Positions 42,856 through 53,010 of a stretch of 64,000 nt of DNA are shown here, in pieces. Source of the DNA: Salinispora arenicola (GTDB lineage Bacteria > Actinomycetota > Actinomycetes > Mycobacteriales > Micromonosporaceae); the NCBI RefSeq assembly GCF_006716065.1, contig NZ_VFOL01000001.1, forward strand, positions 1,798,001-1,862,000, written 5' to 3'. The first letter of the stretch is position 1; each line of letters opens with the position of its first letter. The position numbers and the translations under genes are program-made. The notes below the pieces were generated by a model. The model saw nothing but the letters and a program-made list of their open reading frames with translations, had not been told where the DNA came from and searched no databases.

Positions 42856-44460
42856 ATGCCTGTCCCGGAAGTGACCGACGACACACGCAAGCCGTCGTTG
42901 CTGACGGTGCTCTTCCGGGTCGGTGTGGCGCTCGCCTCGGTGGCGGCGTTGGTCCTGCTCGTCGCCGACAGCAACGGGCCGTTACGGGTCGCCGCCGTAC
43001 TGGCCATTCTGGCGATCGTGCTGATCGGGCTGTCGATCACGATGCGTCCCGAGGACGGCGGCAGGGTCGTGCATCTGCGGGAGGAGCTCGAACAGCTTCG
43101 CCATGAGCTACACGGTGAGGTCGTGGCCGCGGCCCAGCGGGGCAACCAGGCGCTCGACCAGGTGCAGCGCACCCAGGAGGCGGTCATGGCGCTGGGGCGG
43201 CGCCTCGACGCCGGCGTCGCCACGCCTGGGGTCAGCAGTGGACAGCGCGCCCGGGTACCGGTCGATGAGTCGGCTGGGCGAGCGGCCGTTCCGGATGCGG
43301 ACCGTTGGGGCGAGCATGAGGGCGACCGGAGCCGCCAGGGCGACTATCCGCCCGCGGAACAGTATCCAGGCGATCGGTCCGCTGCCGGACGGGCTGGAGC
43401 GTACGCTGCGGTCGGCCCGGGCACCGGGTCGACGGTGAGCCGCCCGTCAGCCGGTGGCCCCGGTGGTGCCCACGCGGCGACGGGCGGACCCGATGGCGAT
43501 CACGCGGCGGCGGGTCGGCACGGGGGCGGTTACGGCGCAGAACCCTCGATGGCCGGAGGGCATGTGCCCGGCGACCGCCCTGCCGGCCGGCACGGCACCG
43601 AGCCTGCCGTCGGCACCTACGGCGTCCGGTCGCCGGAGCCCGACGGCCAGCGCGCTGCCCACCCACACGGGGTGGTGCGGCACACCGAGACGGTGCACGT
43701 CACCCGGCACACCGTTGTCGATGGCGGCCGGAACCGTTCGGGCACCCCCTACGGCGGCTACGACGGGGGGTGGTCGCCCGGGGCAGACGCGCGGTCGTGG
43801 ACGGGAGACGGCGAGAGTCGGTCCTGGTCCGGCAATGGCGACGGGGATGGCCGGTCCTGGTCCGGCGGCGGCGACGACCGGGGCGGGTGGGCGGCCGACG
43901 GCGAGTGGGGCGAGTCGGATGAGCTCGCCCGGCCCCGACCGCGCCAGGACGGCCACGACTGGGCAAACCAGCCCGATGACCAAGAGTGGGCGAACCGGCC
44001 TGGTGGCCAGGGGTGGGCAGACCAGCCCGACGACCGGGGCTGGGGCGGTGCGCGGTCCTGGAACCATGCCGTCGACCAGCGTGGCCGGGAAGTGGGAACG
44101 GGCGAAGGTTTCGAGGACGACTACTGGTCGCAGCTGCGCGGCGGCGGCCGCTGGGCCGCCGTTCGCGAGGACGACCGGGGGCACGAGCTGCGGATGGGCG
44201 AGCGGCGGGCCGAGGTGCACACGGATCGGGGCGGTGCCGAGTACCGGGTGGCGGACCGGTGGGCCGCGGTGCGTCGGGACGAGCCCGGACCCGATCCCGC
44301 CAACGCCTGGCGGGGCGGGTGGTCGGAACCGGAGGAACGACCCGCGCTGCCCCCGGGGACGGTGCCAGACGAGTGGCAGCCACCCCAGCAGCGGCAGCCG
44401 GAGCCCCGGTGGTCGCCGACGTCGGGCCGGTACGGCCGACCAGACGACCGGTGGCGCTGA
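42856..44460 (+). CDS. Membrane protein with long low-complexity C-terminus
   Basis: This 534-residue protein has two N-terminal helices (VLFRVGVALASVAALVLLVA and VAAVLAILAIVLIGLSI) and a short coiled-coil-like segment (REELEQLRHELHGEVV). About 400 residues of disordered Gly/Asp/Trp/Arg-rich sequence follow. The tail contains repeated RSW-(S/T)-G-x-G-D/E-type units and W-A-(N/D)-(Q/R)-P-x-D/G-x-x-x-W units. I do not recognise a function. It is convergent with nuoD. Confidence 0.75.
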   Translation: MPVPEVTDDTRKPSLLTVLFRVGVALASVAALVLLVADSNGPLRVAAVLAILAIVLIGLSITMRPEDGGRVVHLREELEQLRHELHGEVVAAAQRGNQALDQVQRTQEAVMALGRRLDAGVATPGVSSGQRARVPVDESAGRAAVPDADRWGEHEGDRSRQGDYPPAEQYPGDRSAAGRAGAYAAVGPGTGSTVSRPSAGGPGGAHAATGGPDGDHAAAGRHGGGYGAEPSMAGGHVPGDRPAGRHGTEPAVGTYGVRSPEPDGQRAAHPHGVVRHTETVHVTRHTVVDGGRNRSGTPYGGYDGGWSPGADARSWTGDGESRSWSGNGDGDGRSWSGGGDDRGGWAADGEWGESDELARPRPRQDGHDWANQPDDQEWANRPGGQGWADQPDDRGWGGARSWNHAVDQRGREVGTGEGFEDDYWSQLRGGGRWAAVREDDRGHELRMGERRAEVHTDRGGAEYRVADRWAAVRRDEPGPDPANAWRGGWSEPEERPALPPGTVPDEWQPPQQRQPEPRWSPTSGRYGRPDDRWR

Positions 44461-44497
44461 CTGGTGGGGCCACCCCGGGCCGGTCGGCCGGCCCGTT

Positions 44498-45664
44498 TCA
44501 CTTGTCGATGTCACCCACCACGAAGAACATCGAGCCGAGGATGGCGATCAGGTCCGGCACCAGGCAACCCGGCAGCAGTGTGGCCAGCGCCTGCACGTTG
44601 GCGTACGACGCGGTGCGCAGCTTGAGCCGCCACGGTGTCTTCTCACCCCGGGACACCAGGTAGTACCCGTTGATTCCGAGCGGGTTCTCGGTCCAGGCGT
44701 AGGTGTGCCCCTCGGGTGCCTTGAGCACCTTCGGTAGCCGGGTGTTGACCGGTCCGGTGAGCCGGTCCACCTGGTCCAGGCACTGCTCGGCGAGGTCGAG
44801 CGAGACATACGCCTGGTCGAGCAACACTTCGAAGCGGGAGTGGCAGTCGCCGGCGGTGCGGGTCACCACCGGCACCTCGAGTTGGTCGTACGCCAGGTAC
44901 GGCTCGTCCCGGCGTAGGTCCAGGTCGAGGCCGGAGGCCCGGGCGACCGGTCCGGACGCGCCGAACGCGGCGGCCTGGGCCGCCGAGAGCACCCCCACGC
45001 CGACGGTCCGGGCCAGGAAGATCTCGTTCCGCCGGATCAGGCGATCCAGGTCGGGCATGCTCCGCCGTACTTCGCCGATGGCCGTCCGGGCCCGACCGGT
45101 CCAGCCGGCCGGCACCTCCTCCTTGAGCCCACCAACCCGGTTGAACATGTAGTGGATCCGCCCGCCGGAGACCTCCTCGAGCACCGCCTGAAGCGTCTCC
45201 CGTTCCCGAAATGCGTAGAACATCGGGGTGATAGCGCCGATCTCCAGCGGGTACGAGCCGAGGAACATCAGGTGGTTGAGTACCCGGTTCAGCTCAGCGA
45301 GCGCCATCCGGAGCCAGGTGGCCCGCTCCGGAACCTCCATGCCCATCAACCGCTCCACGGCGAGCACCACCCCGAGCTCGTTGGCGAACGCCGAGAGCCA
45401 GTCGTGCCGGTTCGCCAGCACGATGATCTGTCGGTAGTCGCGGACCTCGAACAGTTTCTCCGCACCCCGGTGCATGTACCCGACGATCGGCTCGGCGCTC
45501 ACCACCCGCTCGCCGTCGAGTACCAGCCGCAACCGGAGCACGCCGTGCGTCGAGGGGTGCTGTGGACCAATGTTGAGCACCATGTCCGTGCCCAACTGCT
45601 CCCCACCGGCGCCGGTACCAACGGTCAGTTCGCGGAGCTCGGCGTCCGTGGTCATGCCTGTCAT
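44498..45664 (-). CDS. nuoD: NADH-quinone oxidoreductase subunit D paralogue
   Basis: This is a homologue of the 49-kDa quinone-site subunit of complex I, 388 residues. Signatures are [45 protein letters not shown] and a C-terminal GDIDK in place of the common GEVDR. It stands alone with no other nuo genes nearby, so it is probably a second copy beside a complete operon elsewhere. The ATG at 45664 overlaps the stop of the upstream MidA-like methyltransferase (ATGA). ATG 45655 is an alternative start. Confidence 0.9.
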   Translation of the reverse strand: MTGMTTDAELRELTVGTGAGGEQLGTDMVLNIGPQHPSTHGVLRLRLVLDGERVVSAEPIVGYMHRGAEKLFEVRDYRQIIVLANRHDWLSAFANELGVVLAVERLMGMEVPERATWLRMALAELNRVLNHLMFLGSYPLEIGAITPMFYAFRERETLQAVLEEVSGGRIHYMFNRVGGLKEEVPAGWTGRARTAIGEVRRSMPDLDRLIRRNEIFLARTVGVGVLSAAQAAAFGASGPVARASGLDLDLRRDEPYLAYDQLEVPVVTRTAGDCHSRFEVLLDQAYVSLDLAEQCLDQVDRLTGPVNTRLPKVLKAPEGHTYAWTENPLGINGYYLVSRGEKTPWRLKLRTASYANVQALATLLPGCLVPDLIAILGSMFFVVGDIDK

Positions 45665-46701
45665 GGTGCCACGAGCGGGTCGAGGGTGACGCCGGCCGGC
45701 TGGAGCAGCCACCAGTGCCCGCCGAGGCCGGCCGGGTCGATCAGTTCGGCAACCGTCGACGCCGCGGACAGCGCCCGGAGGTATCCCACGGGGTCGGTGG
45801 CGGCCCGGTCCAGCGGTGGGCGGCGGCCGTCGGCCCCGAGCGCCCGCAGCGCCGCTCGCTGCGTCACCAGCGTGTACGGGAACCGAGCGACCCGTCTACC
45901 GGCGTCGGCGACCGAGTCGACGGCGACGTGCGCGGTGACGTCACAGGACCCGTCGGGCACCGGTGGGACCTGCCGCCCGTTGCGGTAACCGGTCAATGTG
46001 CCCGCCACCGGCCGGTTCTGTCGGAGGTGCCCGTAGTCCACCGTCACCGCCAGCCCCCGGTCCAGCCGTCCGACCGCGTCCGCCCATGCGTCGTCGCGGG
46101 CCCGGCCGATCTCGGCGCGGGTACCCGGGCCGCTTTCCAGGTCGTCGCCGGCCGCCGACGACCACCAACGGGCCAGCCAGTCGGCGTCCTCCCGGTCGAC
46201 CGGGGCGCCCTCTGTCTCGTTGCCCGTGGCGGGATCCACGAGGAGGTACCGCCAGCCCGTCGGGGTGGCCGCGGCCAGGTCCAGTGCGACGTTGTCGAGC
46301 CACTCGGTGGCCAGGAGGACACCGGCGACGCCGACGGGGATCTCCCTCCTCCAGGCGATCTCCTTGGGCAGGTCCGCGGGGCGCGGGGCACGTTCGACGG
46401 CGGTCAGTCGCACCCGGTGCACGAGTGAGGTCGTGGTGGGCCGGTCGGTGGCCCCGGCGATGCTGGCGTGGATCGCGCGGAGCAGTTCACCCCGGCCCGC
46501 CCCGACATCGACAACATCGATCGACGTGGGGTGGCCCAGGGCGGCGTCGACGGTGGTGACCAGCCGGTGCAGGGCCGCCGCGAAGACTGGGGAGACGTGC
46601 ACGCTGGTGCGAAAGTGGCTGGCCGGTCCGGTGCCGGAGACGAAGAAGCCGTCCGGCCCGTACAGCGCTTGCTCCATCGCGTCCCGCCAGCGGATCGACA
46701 T
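45661..46701 (-). CDS. MidA/NDUFAF7-type SAM-dependent methyltransferase
   Basis: This 346-residue methyltransferase of the DUF185/COG1565 (MidA) family shows [19 protein letters not shown], the SAM-binding [14 protein letters not shown], a downstream VTVDYGHL and a C-terminal [14 protein letters not shown]. Human NDUFAF7 of this family methylates an arginine of NDUFS2, the mitochondrial NuoD homologue. Here the gene is translationally coupled to nuoD, so NuoD is the likely substrate (inference). ATG 46701 is preceded by AAGGAGGAGCTG, a strong ribosome-binding site, which rules out the longer frame. Confidence 0.85.
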   Translation of the reverse strand: MSIRWRDAMEQALYGPDGFFVSGTGPASHFRTSVHVSPVFAAALHRLVTTVDAALGHPTSIDVVDVGAGRGELLRAIHASIAGATDRPTTTSLVHRVRLTAVERAPRPADLPKEIAWRREIPVGVAGVLLATEWLDNVALDLAAATPTGWRYLLVDPATGNETEGAPVDREDADWLARWWSSAAGDDLESGPGTRAEIGRARDDAWADAVGRLDRGLAVTVDYGHLRQNRPVAGTLTGYRNGRQVPPVPDGSCDVTAHVAVDSVADAGRRVARFPYTLVTQRAALRALGADGRRPPLDRAATDPVGYLRALSAASTVAELIDPAGLGGHWWLLQPAGVTLDPLVAP

Positions 46702-46772
46702 CAGCTCCTCCTTCTGCCGGGCCACCGGTGCGGAGAAAGGCACTCTCGTCGCCTTCGGTAGCGAACGTTCTC

Positions 46773-46805
46773 CACCCGGCTCAGCCCCGTGGTGAACGTT
46801 TTCAC
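46773..46805. promoter_or_regulatory. Paired AACGTT palindromes in divergent region
   Basis: GAACGTTC (46773-46780) and GTGAACGTTTTCAC (46792-46805) each contain AACGTT, with centres 21 bp apart, about two helical turns. They lie in the 182-bp gap between the methyltransferase and DUF2520 genes. They could be a dimeric regulator site, but no known operator is matched. Confidence 0.3.
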
Positions 46806-46883
46806 ACCTCCCTGTCCCGGCCCCGTCGCCGCGGCGCATACTTGCGATCGACCGGTACCCCTCCCGAGGACTGGATCACCGCT

Positions 46884-47825
46884 ATGAGCGCTTCGCTGCG
46901 TCCGCGTCCCGCCGAACGGCCGGTGGACGCGCCTACCTCTCGATTCCTGACCGTCGGCGTGATCGGTGCTGGCCGGGTCGGCGCCGTCCTGGCCGCTGCC
47001 CTCGCCGCCGCTGGGCACCGGGTGGTCGCCGCCGCCGGGGGCTCCGACGCGTCGCGCACCCGGATGGCGCTGCTGCTGGCCGACGTGCCGCGCCGGTCGG
47101 CCACCTCGGTGGCGCGGACCGCCGCAGACCTGCTGTTGGTGGCGGTGCCGGATGACGCGCTCGCGGGAGTGGTCGCCGGCCTTGCCGACAGTGGGGCGCT
47201 GCGTCCGGGCCAGGTGGTCGCGCACACCTCCGGCGCGCACGGCCTGGCAGTGCTGACACCGGTCACCGAGGCCGGGGCCGGCCCACTGGCCCTGCACCCG
47301 GCGATGACCTTCACCGGTACGTCAGACGACCTCACTCGGCTGCCCGGCATCTCGTACGGGCTGACCGCCCCGGCGCAGCTGCGTCCCTTCGCCACCCGTC
47401 TCGTCGCCGACCTCGGCGGCGTACCGGAGTGGATCAGCGAGGCGGACCGGCCGCTCTACCATGCGGCCCTTGTACACGGTGCGAACCACCTGGTCACGCT
47501 CGTCAACGAGGCGGGTGATCGGCTGCGCGACGCCGGGGTGACCAGGCCGGGGCGGGTGCTCGCCCCGCTGCTGCGGGCCGCCCTGGACAATGCGCTGCGG
47601 CTCGGTGACGACGCGCTGACCGGGCCGATCTCCCGGGGCGATGCCGGCACCGTCGAGCGGCACCTGGCTCGGCTGGCGGCAACCGCGCCGGAATCGATGG
47701 GCCCCTACCTGGCGTTGGCTCGACGGACGGCGGATCGAGCGATCGCAGCCGGCAGGCTACGTCCGACAGACGCGGAGGCGCTGCTGGGCGTGTTGAGCCG
47801 GCGGGGAGGGGAGGCGGCCGGGTGA
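46884..47825 (+). CDS. Rossmann-fold DUF2520 protein
   Basis: This 313-residue protein has an N-terminal NAD(P)-type Rossmann fold ([21 protein letters not shown]) and a C-terminal helical DUF2520 domain ([20 protein letters not shown]). It resembles ketopantoate-reductase or ProC-like dehydrogenases and, as I recall, occupies the same place before panC in mycobacteria. A role in pantothenate synthesis is plausible from context only. ATG 46884 is preferred over the upstream frame. The stop overlaps panC as GTGA. Confidence 0.85.
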   Translation: MSASLRPRPAERPVDAPTSRFLTVGVIGAGRVGAVLAAALAAAGHRVVAAAGGSDASRTRMALLLADVPRRSATSVARTAADLLLVAVPDDALAGVVAGLADSGALRPGQVVAHTSGAHGLAVLTPVTEAGAGPLALHPAMTFTGTSDDLTRLPGISYGLTAPAQLRPFATRLVADLGGVPEWISEADRPLYHAALVHGANHLVTLVNEAGDRLRDAGVTRPGRVLAPLLRAALDNALRLGDDALTGPISRGDAGTVERHLARLAATAPESMGPYLALARRTADRAIAAGRLRPTDAEALLGVLSRRGGEAAG

Positions 47826-48670
47826 CCGAGTTGGTGCACACTCGCGCCGAACTGGCGGCGACCCGCGACGGGCTGACGGGTACCGTCGGCGTCGTCATGA
47901 CCATGGGCGCCCTGCATTCCGGGCACGAGACGCTGTTGCGGGCGGCACGTGAGCGCGCCGACCACGTCCTGGTCACGATCTTCGTGAACCCGCTCCAGTT
48001 CGGGCCGGACGAGGACTTCAATCGGTACCCGCGCACCATCGACGTGGACCTGGAGATCTGTCGTCGAGCCGGGGTGGCGGTGGTCTTCGCGCCGGTCGTG
48101 ACGGAGTTGTACCCGGAGGGCAAGCCCCGGGTCTGGGTCGATCCGGGCCAGCTCGGCGAGGAGTTGGAAGGGCAGAGTCGGCCGGGCTTCTTCCACGGGG
48201 TACTGACCGTGGTGCTGAAGCTGCTCCACGTCACCCGGCCGGACCTGGCGTTCTTCGGCGAAAAGGACTACCAGCAGCTGACCCTGGTCCGTCGGATGGT
48301 GGGGGACCTCGACGTACCGGTGGAGATCGTTGGTGTGCCGACGGTCCGGGAACCGGACGGGCTGGCCCTGTCCAGCCGCAACCGCTATCTGTCGCCCGAC
48401 GAGCGGGCGGCCGCGTTGAGCCTGTCGGGGGCGCTGCGTGCGGGTGCTGCCGCCGCCGCCGTGGGCGCGGACGCTGGTGCGGTGTTGGCCGCCGCGCACG
48501 CCGCGTTCGAGTCCGGTCCGTCGGGCGCCCGTCTGGACTATCTGGTGCTCACCGATTCGGATCTGGAGCCTGGGCCGACTGCCGGCCCGGCACGGATGCT
48601 CGTCGCCGCCTGGGTCGGCACCACCCGATTGATCGACAACATGTCGGTCCAGCTTGCTCCGTACTCCTGA
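47822..48670 (+). CDS. panC: Pantoate-beta-alanine ligase
   Basis: PanC makes pantothenate from pantoate and beta-alanine with ATP. The 282 residues contain the nucleotidyl-transferase HIGH-like [45 protein letters not shown] and the KMSKS-like [11 protein letters not shown]. The GTG start overlaps the DUF2520 gene stop. panD follows after 22 bp, so ligase and beta-alanine supply are co-expressed. Confidence 0.97.
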   Translation: MTELVHTRAELAATRDGLTGTVGVVMTMGALHSGHETLLRAARERADHVLVTIFVNPLQFGPDEDFNRYPRTIDVDLEICRRAGVAVVFAPVVTELYPEGKPRVWVDPGQLGEELEGQSRPGFFHGVLTVVLKLLHVTRPDLAFFGEKDYQQLTLVRRMVGDLDVPVEIVGVPTVREPDGLALSSRNRYLSPDERAAALSLSGALRAGAAAAAVGADAGAVLAAAHAAFESGPSGARLDYLVLTDSDLEPGPTAGPARMLVAAWVGTTRLIDNMSVQLAPYS

Positions 48671-48692
48671 CCGACCTCACGAAAGGCGCCCG

Positions 48693-49118
48693 ATGCTGCG
48701 TACCATGCTCAAGTCGAAGATCCACCGTGCCACGGTCACGCAGGCCGATCTGCACTATGTCGGGTCGGTCACAGTGGACCAGGACCTGCTCGACGCGGCC
48801 GACCTGCTGCCCGGCGAGCAGGTGGCGATCGTGGACATCAACAACGGTTCCCGGCTGGAGACGTATGTGATCCCGGGTAAGCGGGGCAGCGGCGTGATCG
48901 GTATCAACGGTGCCGCCGCGCACCTGGTCCACACGGGTGACCTGGTCATCCTCATTGCCTATGGGCAGATGGACGATGCCGAGGCGCGTGCCTACCAGCC
49001 GAGGGTCGTACACGTCGATTCGGCGAACCAGGTGATCGACCTGAACGCGGACACGTCCACGGCGGCAGCCGGTACGGCTGGGGCGCCGGTCCCCAACCCG
49101 TTGGCTGATCCCGCCTGA
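48693..49118 (+). CDS. panD: Aspartate 1-decarboxylase proenzyme
   Basis: PanD makes beta-alanine from aspartate and self-cleaves to form its pyruvoyl cofactor. The cleavage site is Gly24-Ser25 in [10 protein letters not shown]. Conserved [18 protein letters not shown] and [15 protein letters not shown] follow. It has 141 residues with a short Ala/Pro tail. ATG 48693 has GAAAGG 7-8 nt upstream. It is the last gene of the DUF2520-panC-panD operon. Confidence 0.97.
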   Translation: MLRTMLKSKIHRATVTQADLHYVGSVTVDQDLLDAADLLPGEQVAIVDINNGSRLETYVIPGKRGSGVIGINGAAAHLVHTGDLVILIAYGQMDDAEARAYQPRVVHVDSANQVIDLNADTSTAAAGTAGAPVPNPLADPA

Positions 49119-49265
49119 CCTGGCTCGCGTACGCGTCGATTTGGTCGAGCGGACGCCCGCGCCCGCCTGTCGGAGCCACGCCACGGGGACCTGTTACCAG
49201 GTGGGCATTGTTGGTTACCCTGGGTGGACTCGCCGGTAGGTGGGACGTCGGCCCGGGGAGGCGGC

Positions 49266-50156
49266 GTGGGGCAGCGGGTCGGGATCGGTGCAGTCGCCGT
49301 CGCTGTGGTGGCGCTTCTGGCAGGCTGCGCCGGGCCGAGCGACGGTGACCTGACCGACGACTGGGGGATGTTGCCCGCCGCCGGCCCGTTTGTCCCCGAA
49401 GCGGGGGTCTGCCAGGTGGCCGACGCGGCCGCCCAGGTGGCCCTGGCGGTGTACCAGCCGGTGGAGTGCTCGGTCCCGCATCGCGTCGAGACCGTGCATG
49501 TGGGTGTCTTCGTGACGAAGCGGTCGGGCCCGCCGGCCGTCGGTTCGACCGAATTTCGGGGCGCGTTCGTCGACTGTGACAAGCGCACCACCAGGTACGT
49601 GGGGGACGACTGGCGGGCCGGGCGGCTGCGGCTCTGGGTGGCTGTCCCATCCCTCTCGGGCTGGGCTGCTGGTTCCCGTTGGTACCGCTGTGACCTCACC
49701 GAGGTGACAACCGTCGAGGCGGGAGCTGAGGTGGTTGTCCGCACCGGGAGCCTGCGGGATGCGTTGGTCGGAGAGTCACCGCTGCGGCTCGGCTGCCAGC
49801 AGAGTCGTCAGGACCGGGGTGGCGGGGTGTCGACCCTGCTTCCCGTGGATTGCGGAACCCGGCACGACGCGGAGTTCGTCGGGGTGTGGCAGTCGCCGGA
49901 CCTCCCGTACCCCAGCCGAGACGCCGACTGGGCGCCGTTCTATGCCGGCTGCCGCAGCGAGGTCGCGCACTTCGTCGAGGTGCCCGATGACGTGTTCCTG
50001 CGCCTGCGCACTGACGTGGTGGTCCGTCCGCCCGCTGCCGACCGGTGGGAGGCCGGCGATCGGGGGGTCCGCTGCTACCTGTGGCTCAGCGGCCGTCAGG
50101 TGACCGGGTCGCTGACGGGCGCGGGTCCGGCCCGGTTGCCGGTCCGGACCCGGTGA
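49266..50156 (+). CDS. Septum-formation-family lipoprotein
   Basis: This 296-residue exported lipoprotein has lipobox LLAGC. It contains two Cys-rich repeats of the septum-formation (Septum_form) type, each with a C-x(n)-P-H-R or T-R-H-D-A-E-F core: CSVPHRVETVHVGVF and CGTRHDAEFVGVW. GTG 49266 follows GGGGAGG; an in-frame GTG at 49224 is the alternative. The name comes from distant relatives and does not prove a role in division. Confidence 0.78.
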   Translation: MGQRVGIGAVAVAVVALLAGCAGPSDGDLTDDWGMLPAAGPFVPEAGVCQVADAAAQVALAVYQPVECSVPHRVETVHVGVFVTKRSGPPAVGSTEFRGAFVDCDKRTTRYVGDDWRAGRLRLWVAVPSLSGWAAGSRWYRCDLTEVTTVEAGAEVVVRTGSLRDALVGESPLRLGCQQSRQDRGGGVSTLLPVDCGTRHDAEFVGVWQSPDLPYPSRDADWAPFYAGCRSEVAHFVEVPDDVFLRLRTDVVVRPPAADRWEAGDRGVRCYLWLSGRQVTGSLTGAGPARLPVRTR

Positions 50157-50261
50157 CGAGGCGATCACCGGGCGGACGCGCTCTGTCGGGTACGGCGTTG
50201 CCCAAACCACTCGTCTCGCCCCCGCCGCCCTGTGCGCCCGCTGTTCGGGTTGACTGTGGGC

Positions 50262-51980
50262 ATGGACCTACCGACCGGCGACCAGCCGGCCCTGCCCCGC
50301 CTGCTGGCCGCGCCCGCGCCCGGGTGGGTGGAGACGACCGATGTGGTCGTCGTCGGCTCCGGTGTCGCCGGGCTGACCGCCGCTCTCCATCTGCGCGAGG
50401 CGGGTCTGCACGTCACGGTGGTAACCAAGGTCGACATCGAGGAGGGCTCCACGCGCTGGGCGCAGGGCGGTATCGCTGCGGTGCTCGATCCACACGACAC
50501 TCCGGCGGCGCACGCCTCGGACACCGAGATCGCCGGGGTCGGCCTCAGCGATCCGGCGGCGGTCCGTGTCCTCGTTGAGGAGGGGCCCACCCGGCTGCGG
50601 GAGTTGATGCGAATCGGCGCGGAGTTCGATCGCAACGCGGACGGCTCGCTCATGCTCACCCGGGAGGGCGGGCACCGAGCGCACCGCATCGTGCACGCGG
50701 GTGGCGATGCCACCGGGGTGGAGGTGCAACGGGCGCTGCACGCTGCCGTACGGCGGGATCCGTGGATCCGGCTCGTCGAGCACGCCCTGGTGCTGGACCT
50801 GCTCCGGGCACCCGGCAACGGTCCGGATGGCCTCGGCCCGGCCTGCGGCGTGACCCTGCACGTGCTCGGTGAGGGCAGCGAGGACGGCGTCGGGGCGATC
50901 CTGGCCCGTGCGGTGGTGCTCGCGACCGGGGGACTGGGCCAGGTCTTCGCGGTCACCACCAACCCTGCGGTCTCCACCGGAGACGGGATGGCCGTCGCGC
51001 TGCGGGCCGGCGCTGCCGTGACCGACGTGGAGTTCGTCCAGTTTCATCCGACCGCGCTGATCGTCCCGGCCTCTGGCCGGGTGCCCCAGGCCGGGCACGC
51101 CCAGCAGCCGCTGGTTTCCGAGGCGCTGCGGGGTGAGGGAGCCCACCTGGTGGACTCCGACGGTAAGCGGTTCATGGTCGGGCAGCACGAGCTGGCTGAA
51201 CTGGCCCCACGGGATGTGGTCGCGAAGGCGATCCACCGGGTGTTGCTGGCCACCGGCTCGGACCATGTCTTTCTCGACGCCCGTCACCTCGGCCGGGACT
51301 TCCTTGCCCGACGGTTCCCCACCATCGTGGCGTCCTGCCTGGCCGTTGGCGTCGATCCGGCGGCCGATCTGATCCCGGTGGCCCCCGCGGCGCACTACGC
51401 CTCCGGCGGCGTCCGCACCGACCTGCACGGCCGTACGTCCATTCCCGGCCTGTACGCCTGCGGCGAGGTCGCCTGCACCGGTGTGCACGGTGCGAACCGG
51501 CTTGCCAGCAACTCGTTGCTGGAGGGGCTCGTGTTCTCTCGCCGGATCGCCGAGGACCTGGCGACCGGCCTGCCGGAGCAGTCGCAGCCGGCACCGACCG
51601 GTGCCTGGGTGGGGGGTACGGGTCGGGTGCTGCCCGTCGTCGACGTTCCGGCCCTGCAGCAGGCGATGACGCGGGGCGCCGGTGTGCTGCGGTCAGCGGC
51701 GACGCTGGCGGACACGACGGCTGCCCTGGTCGCGCTCGGTGCGGGTCGGGGTGTGCCCCGTACGGCGGACTGGGAGGCGACGAATCTGTTCACCGTGGCG
51801 ACGGTGTTGGTCGCTGCCGCAGCGGTGCGGCAGGAGACCCGGGGCTGCCACTGGCGGGACGACTTTCCGGTGGCCGACGAGCGGTGGCGAGGTCACGTGA
51901 TCGGTGCCATCGACCGGCAGGGCCGGCTGACGCGAACGTGGCAGGGACGTGGGGTAGCTGGGGGCGGGGAGGCAACGTGA
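50262..51980 (+). CDS. nadB: L-aspartate oxidase
   Basis: NadB oxidises aspartate to iminoaspartate with FAD, the first step of de novo NAD synthesis. Of the 572 residues, the FAD-binding start is VVVVGSGVAGLTAALHL. The active-site region STRWAQGGIAAVLD, TREGGHRAHRIVHAGGDATG and VEFVQFHPTAL are present. The C-terminal FAD contact is GEVACTGVHGANRLASNSLL. ATG 50262 is taken; GTG 50232 is possible. The stop overlaps nadC as GTGA. nadA is not adjacent. Confidence 0.95.
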   Translation: MDLPTGDQPALPRLLAAPAPGWVETTDVVVVGSGVAGLTAALHLREAGLHVTVVTKVDIEEGSTRWAQGGIAAVLDPHDTPAAHASDTEIAGVGLSDPAAVRVLVEEGPTRLRELMRIGAEFDRNADGSLMLTREGGHRAHRIVHAGGDATGVEVQRALHAAVRRDPWIRLVEHALVLDLLRAPGNGPDGLGPACGVTLHVLGEGSEDGVGAILARAVVLATGGLGQVFAVTTNPAVSTGDGMAVALRAGAAVTDVEFVQFHPTALIVPASGRVPQAGHAQQPLVSEALRGEGAHLVDSDGKRFMVGQHELAELAPRDVVAKAIHRVLLATGSDHVFLDARHLGRDFLARRFPTIVASCLAVGVDPAADLIPVAPAAHYASGGVRTDLHGRTSIPGLYACGEVACTGVHGANRLASNSLLEGLVFSRRIAEDLATGLPEQSQPAPTGAWVGGTGRVLPVVDVPALQQAMTRGAGVLRSAATLADTTAALVALGAGRGVPRTADWEATNLFTVATVLVAAAAVRQETRGCHWRDDFPVADERWRGHVIGAIDRQGRLTRTWQGRGVAGGGEAT

Positions 51981-52873
51981 GCGAGGAGACCGAGTGGTTG
52001 TTGCGTGCCGCGGGGTTGGACCCGGACCGGGTGCGGCGGGTCGTCACCGACGCGCTCGTCGAGGACCTGGGGCCGGCGTTCCTCGACGTGACCAGTGTCG
52101 CCACGATCCCCGACAGCCAGGTCGACACGGCGGACGTGGTCGCTCGCGCGGACGGCGTGGTGGCCGGGCTACCGGTGGCCGCAGCCGTGTTCGAGCTGGT
52201 GGGCGAGGTGACCGGCGCCAGTAGTACGGTCGTGGTGTCGCTCGTCGCCCACGATGGGGAGCGGGTGGCCCACGGCGACGTGCTGGCCACCGTGACCGGC
52301 CCGACCCGGCTGCTGCTCACCGCCGAGCGCACTGCGCTGAACCTGCTGTCCCGGATGTCCGGCGTAGCTACCCATACCCGGGCCTGGGCCGACGCGTTGG
52401 CCGGCACGAAGGCGATGGTGCTGGACACGAGGAAGACCACACCCGGCCTGCGGGCATTGGAGAAGTACGCGGTCCGCGCCGGAGGCGGTACCAACAAGCG
52501 GATGGGTCTGCACGACGCTGCCATGGTCAAGGACAACCACAAGCTGGCGGCCGGCGGGGTTGCCGCTGCGTTCCGGCGGGTCCGCGCGGCGTTCCCGGAG
52601 GTGCCGGTGCAGGTGGAGGTGGACACGGTCGTCGAGGCGGTCGAGGCGGTCGAGGCGGGGGCCGACTTCCTTCTGCTCGACAACATGGGGGCGGAGCTGC
52701 TGCGCGAGGTGGTGGGTGCGGTCGGGGATCGGGCCGAGCTCGAGGCGACCGGTGGCTTGACGCTCGCCGTGGCGGCTGAGGTGGCGGCCACCGGCGTGGA
52801 CTACCTGTCGGTTGGAGCACTCACCCACTCGTCGGCGATTCTGGACATCGCGCTGGATCTCCGGGCCGAGTAG
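51977..52873 (+). CDS. nadC: Nicotinate-nucleotide pyrophosphorylase (carboxylating)
   Basis: NadC converts quinolinate and PRPP to nicotinate mononucleotide. Signature segments in the 298 residues are ALVEDLGPAFLDVTS, TAERTALNLLSRMSGVAT, LDTRKTTPGLRALEKYAV, NKRMGLHDAAMVKDNH and FLLLDNMGAE. The GTG start overlaps the nadB stop and is preceded by GGGGAGG inside nadB. It is part of a two-gene NAD operon. Confidence 0.96.
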   Translation: MSEETEWLLRAAGLDPDRVRRVVTDALVEDLGPAFLDVTSVATIPDSQVDTADVVARADGVVAGLPVAAAVFELVGEVTGASSTVVVSLVAHDGERVAHGDVLATVTGPTRLLLTAERTALNLLSRMSGVATHTRAWADALAGTKAMVLDTRKTTPGLRALEKYAVRAGGGTNKRMGLHDAAMVKDNHKLAAGGVAAAFRRVRAAFPEVPVQVEVDTVVEAVEAVEAGADFLLLDNMGAELLREVVGAVGDRAELEATGGLTLAVAAEVAATGVDYLSVGALTHSSAILDIALDLRAE

Positions 52874-52998
52874 TGCCGCCCGGCAGCGGACTCGCCGTGG
52901 CTGGCCGGCTCGGGCGGCCCACCGGTGGTCGGCCGGTGCCGACTGCGCAGCGGTGTGCGCTGCCCGCCGGCGCGGCGTTCGGTCCGCTGGCCGTTGTC

Positions 52999-53004
52999 TA
53001 GGCT
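52999..53004 (+). promoter_or_regulatory. -10 element TAGGCT for leaderless coaX
   Basis: TAGGCT ends 6 nt before GTG 53011. If transcription starts there, the first base of the GTG is +1. This supports 53011 over the alternative GTG at 53005, which abuts the hexamer. Confidence 0.45.
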
Positions 53005-53010
53005 GTGCCT

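Noticed and set aside
44498..45664. Complex I operon
   Set aside because: Only a nuoD homologue is present; flanking genes are not nuo subunits.
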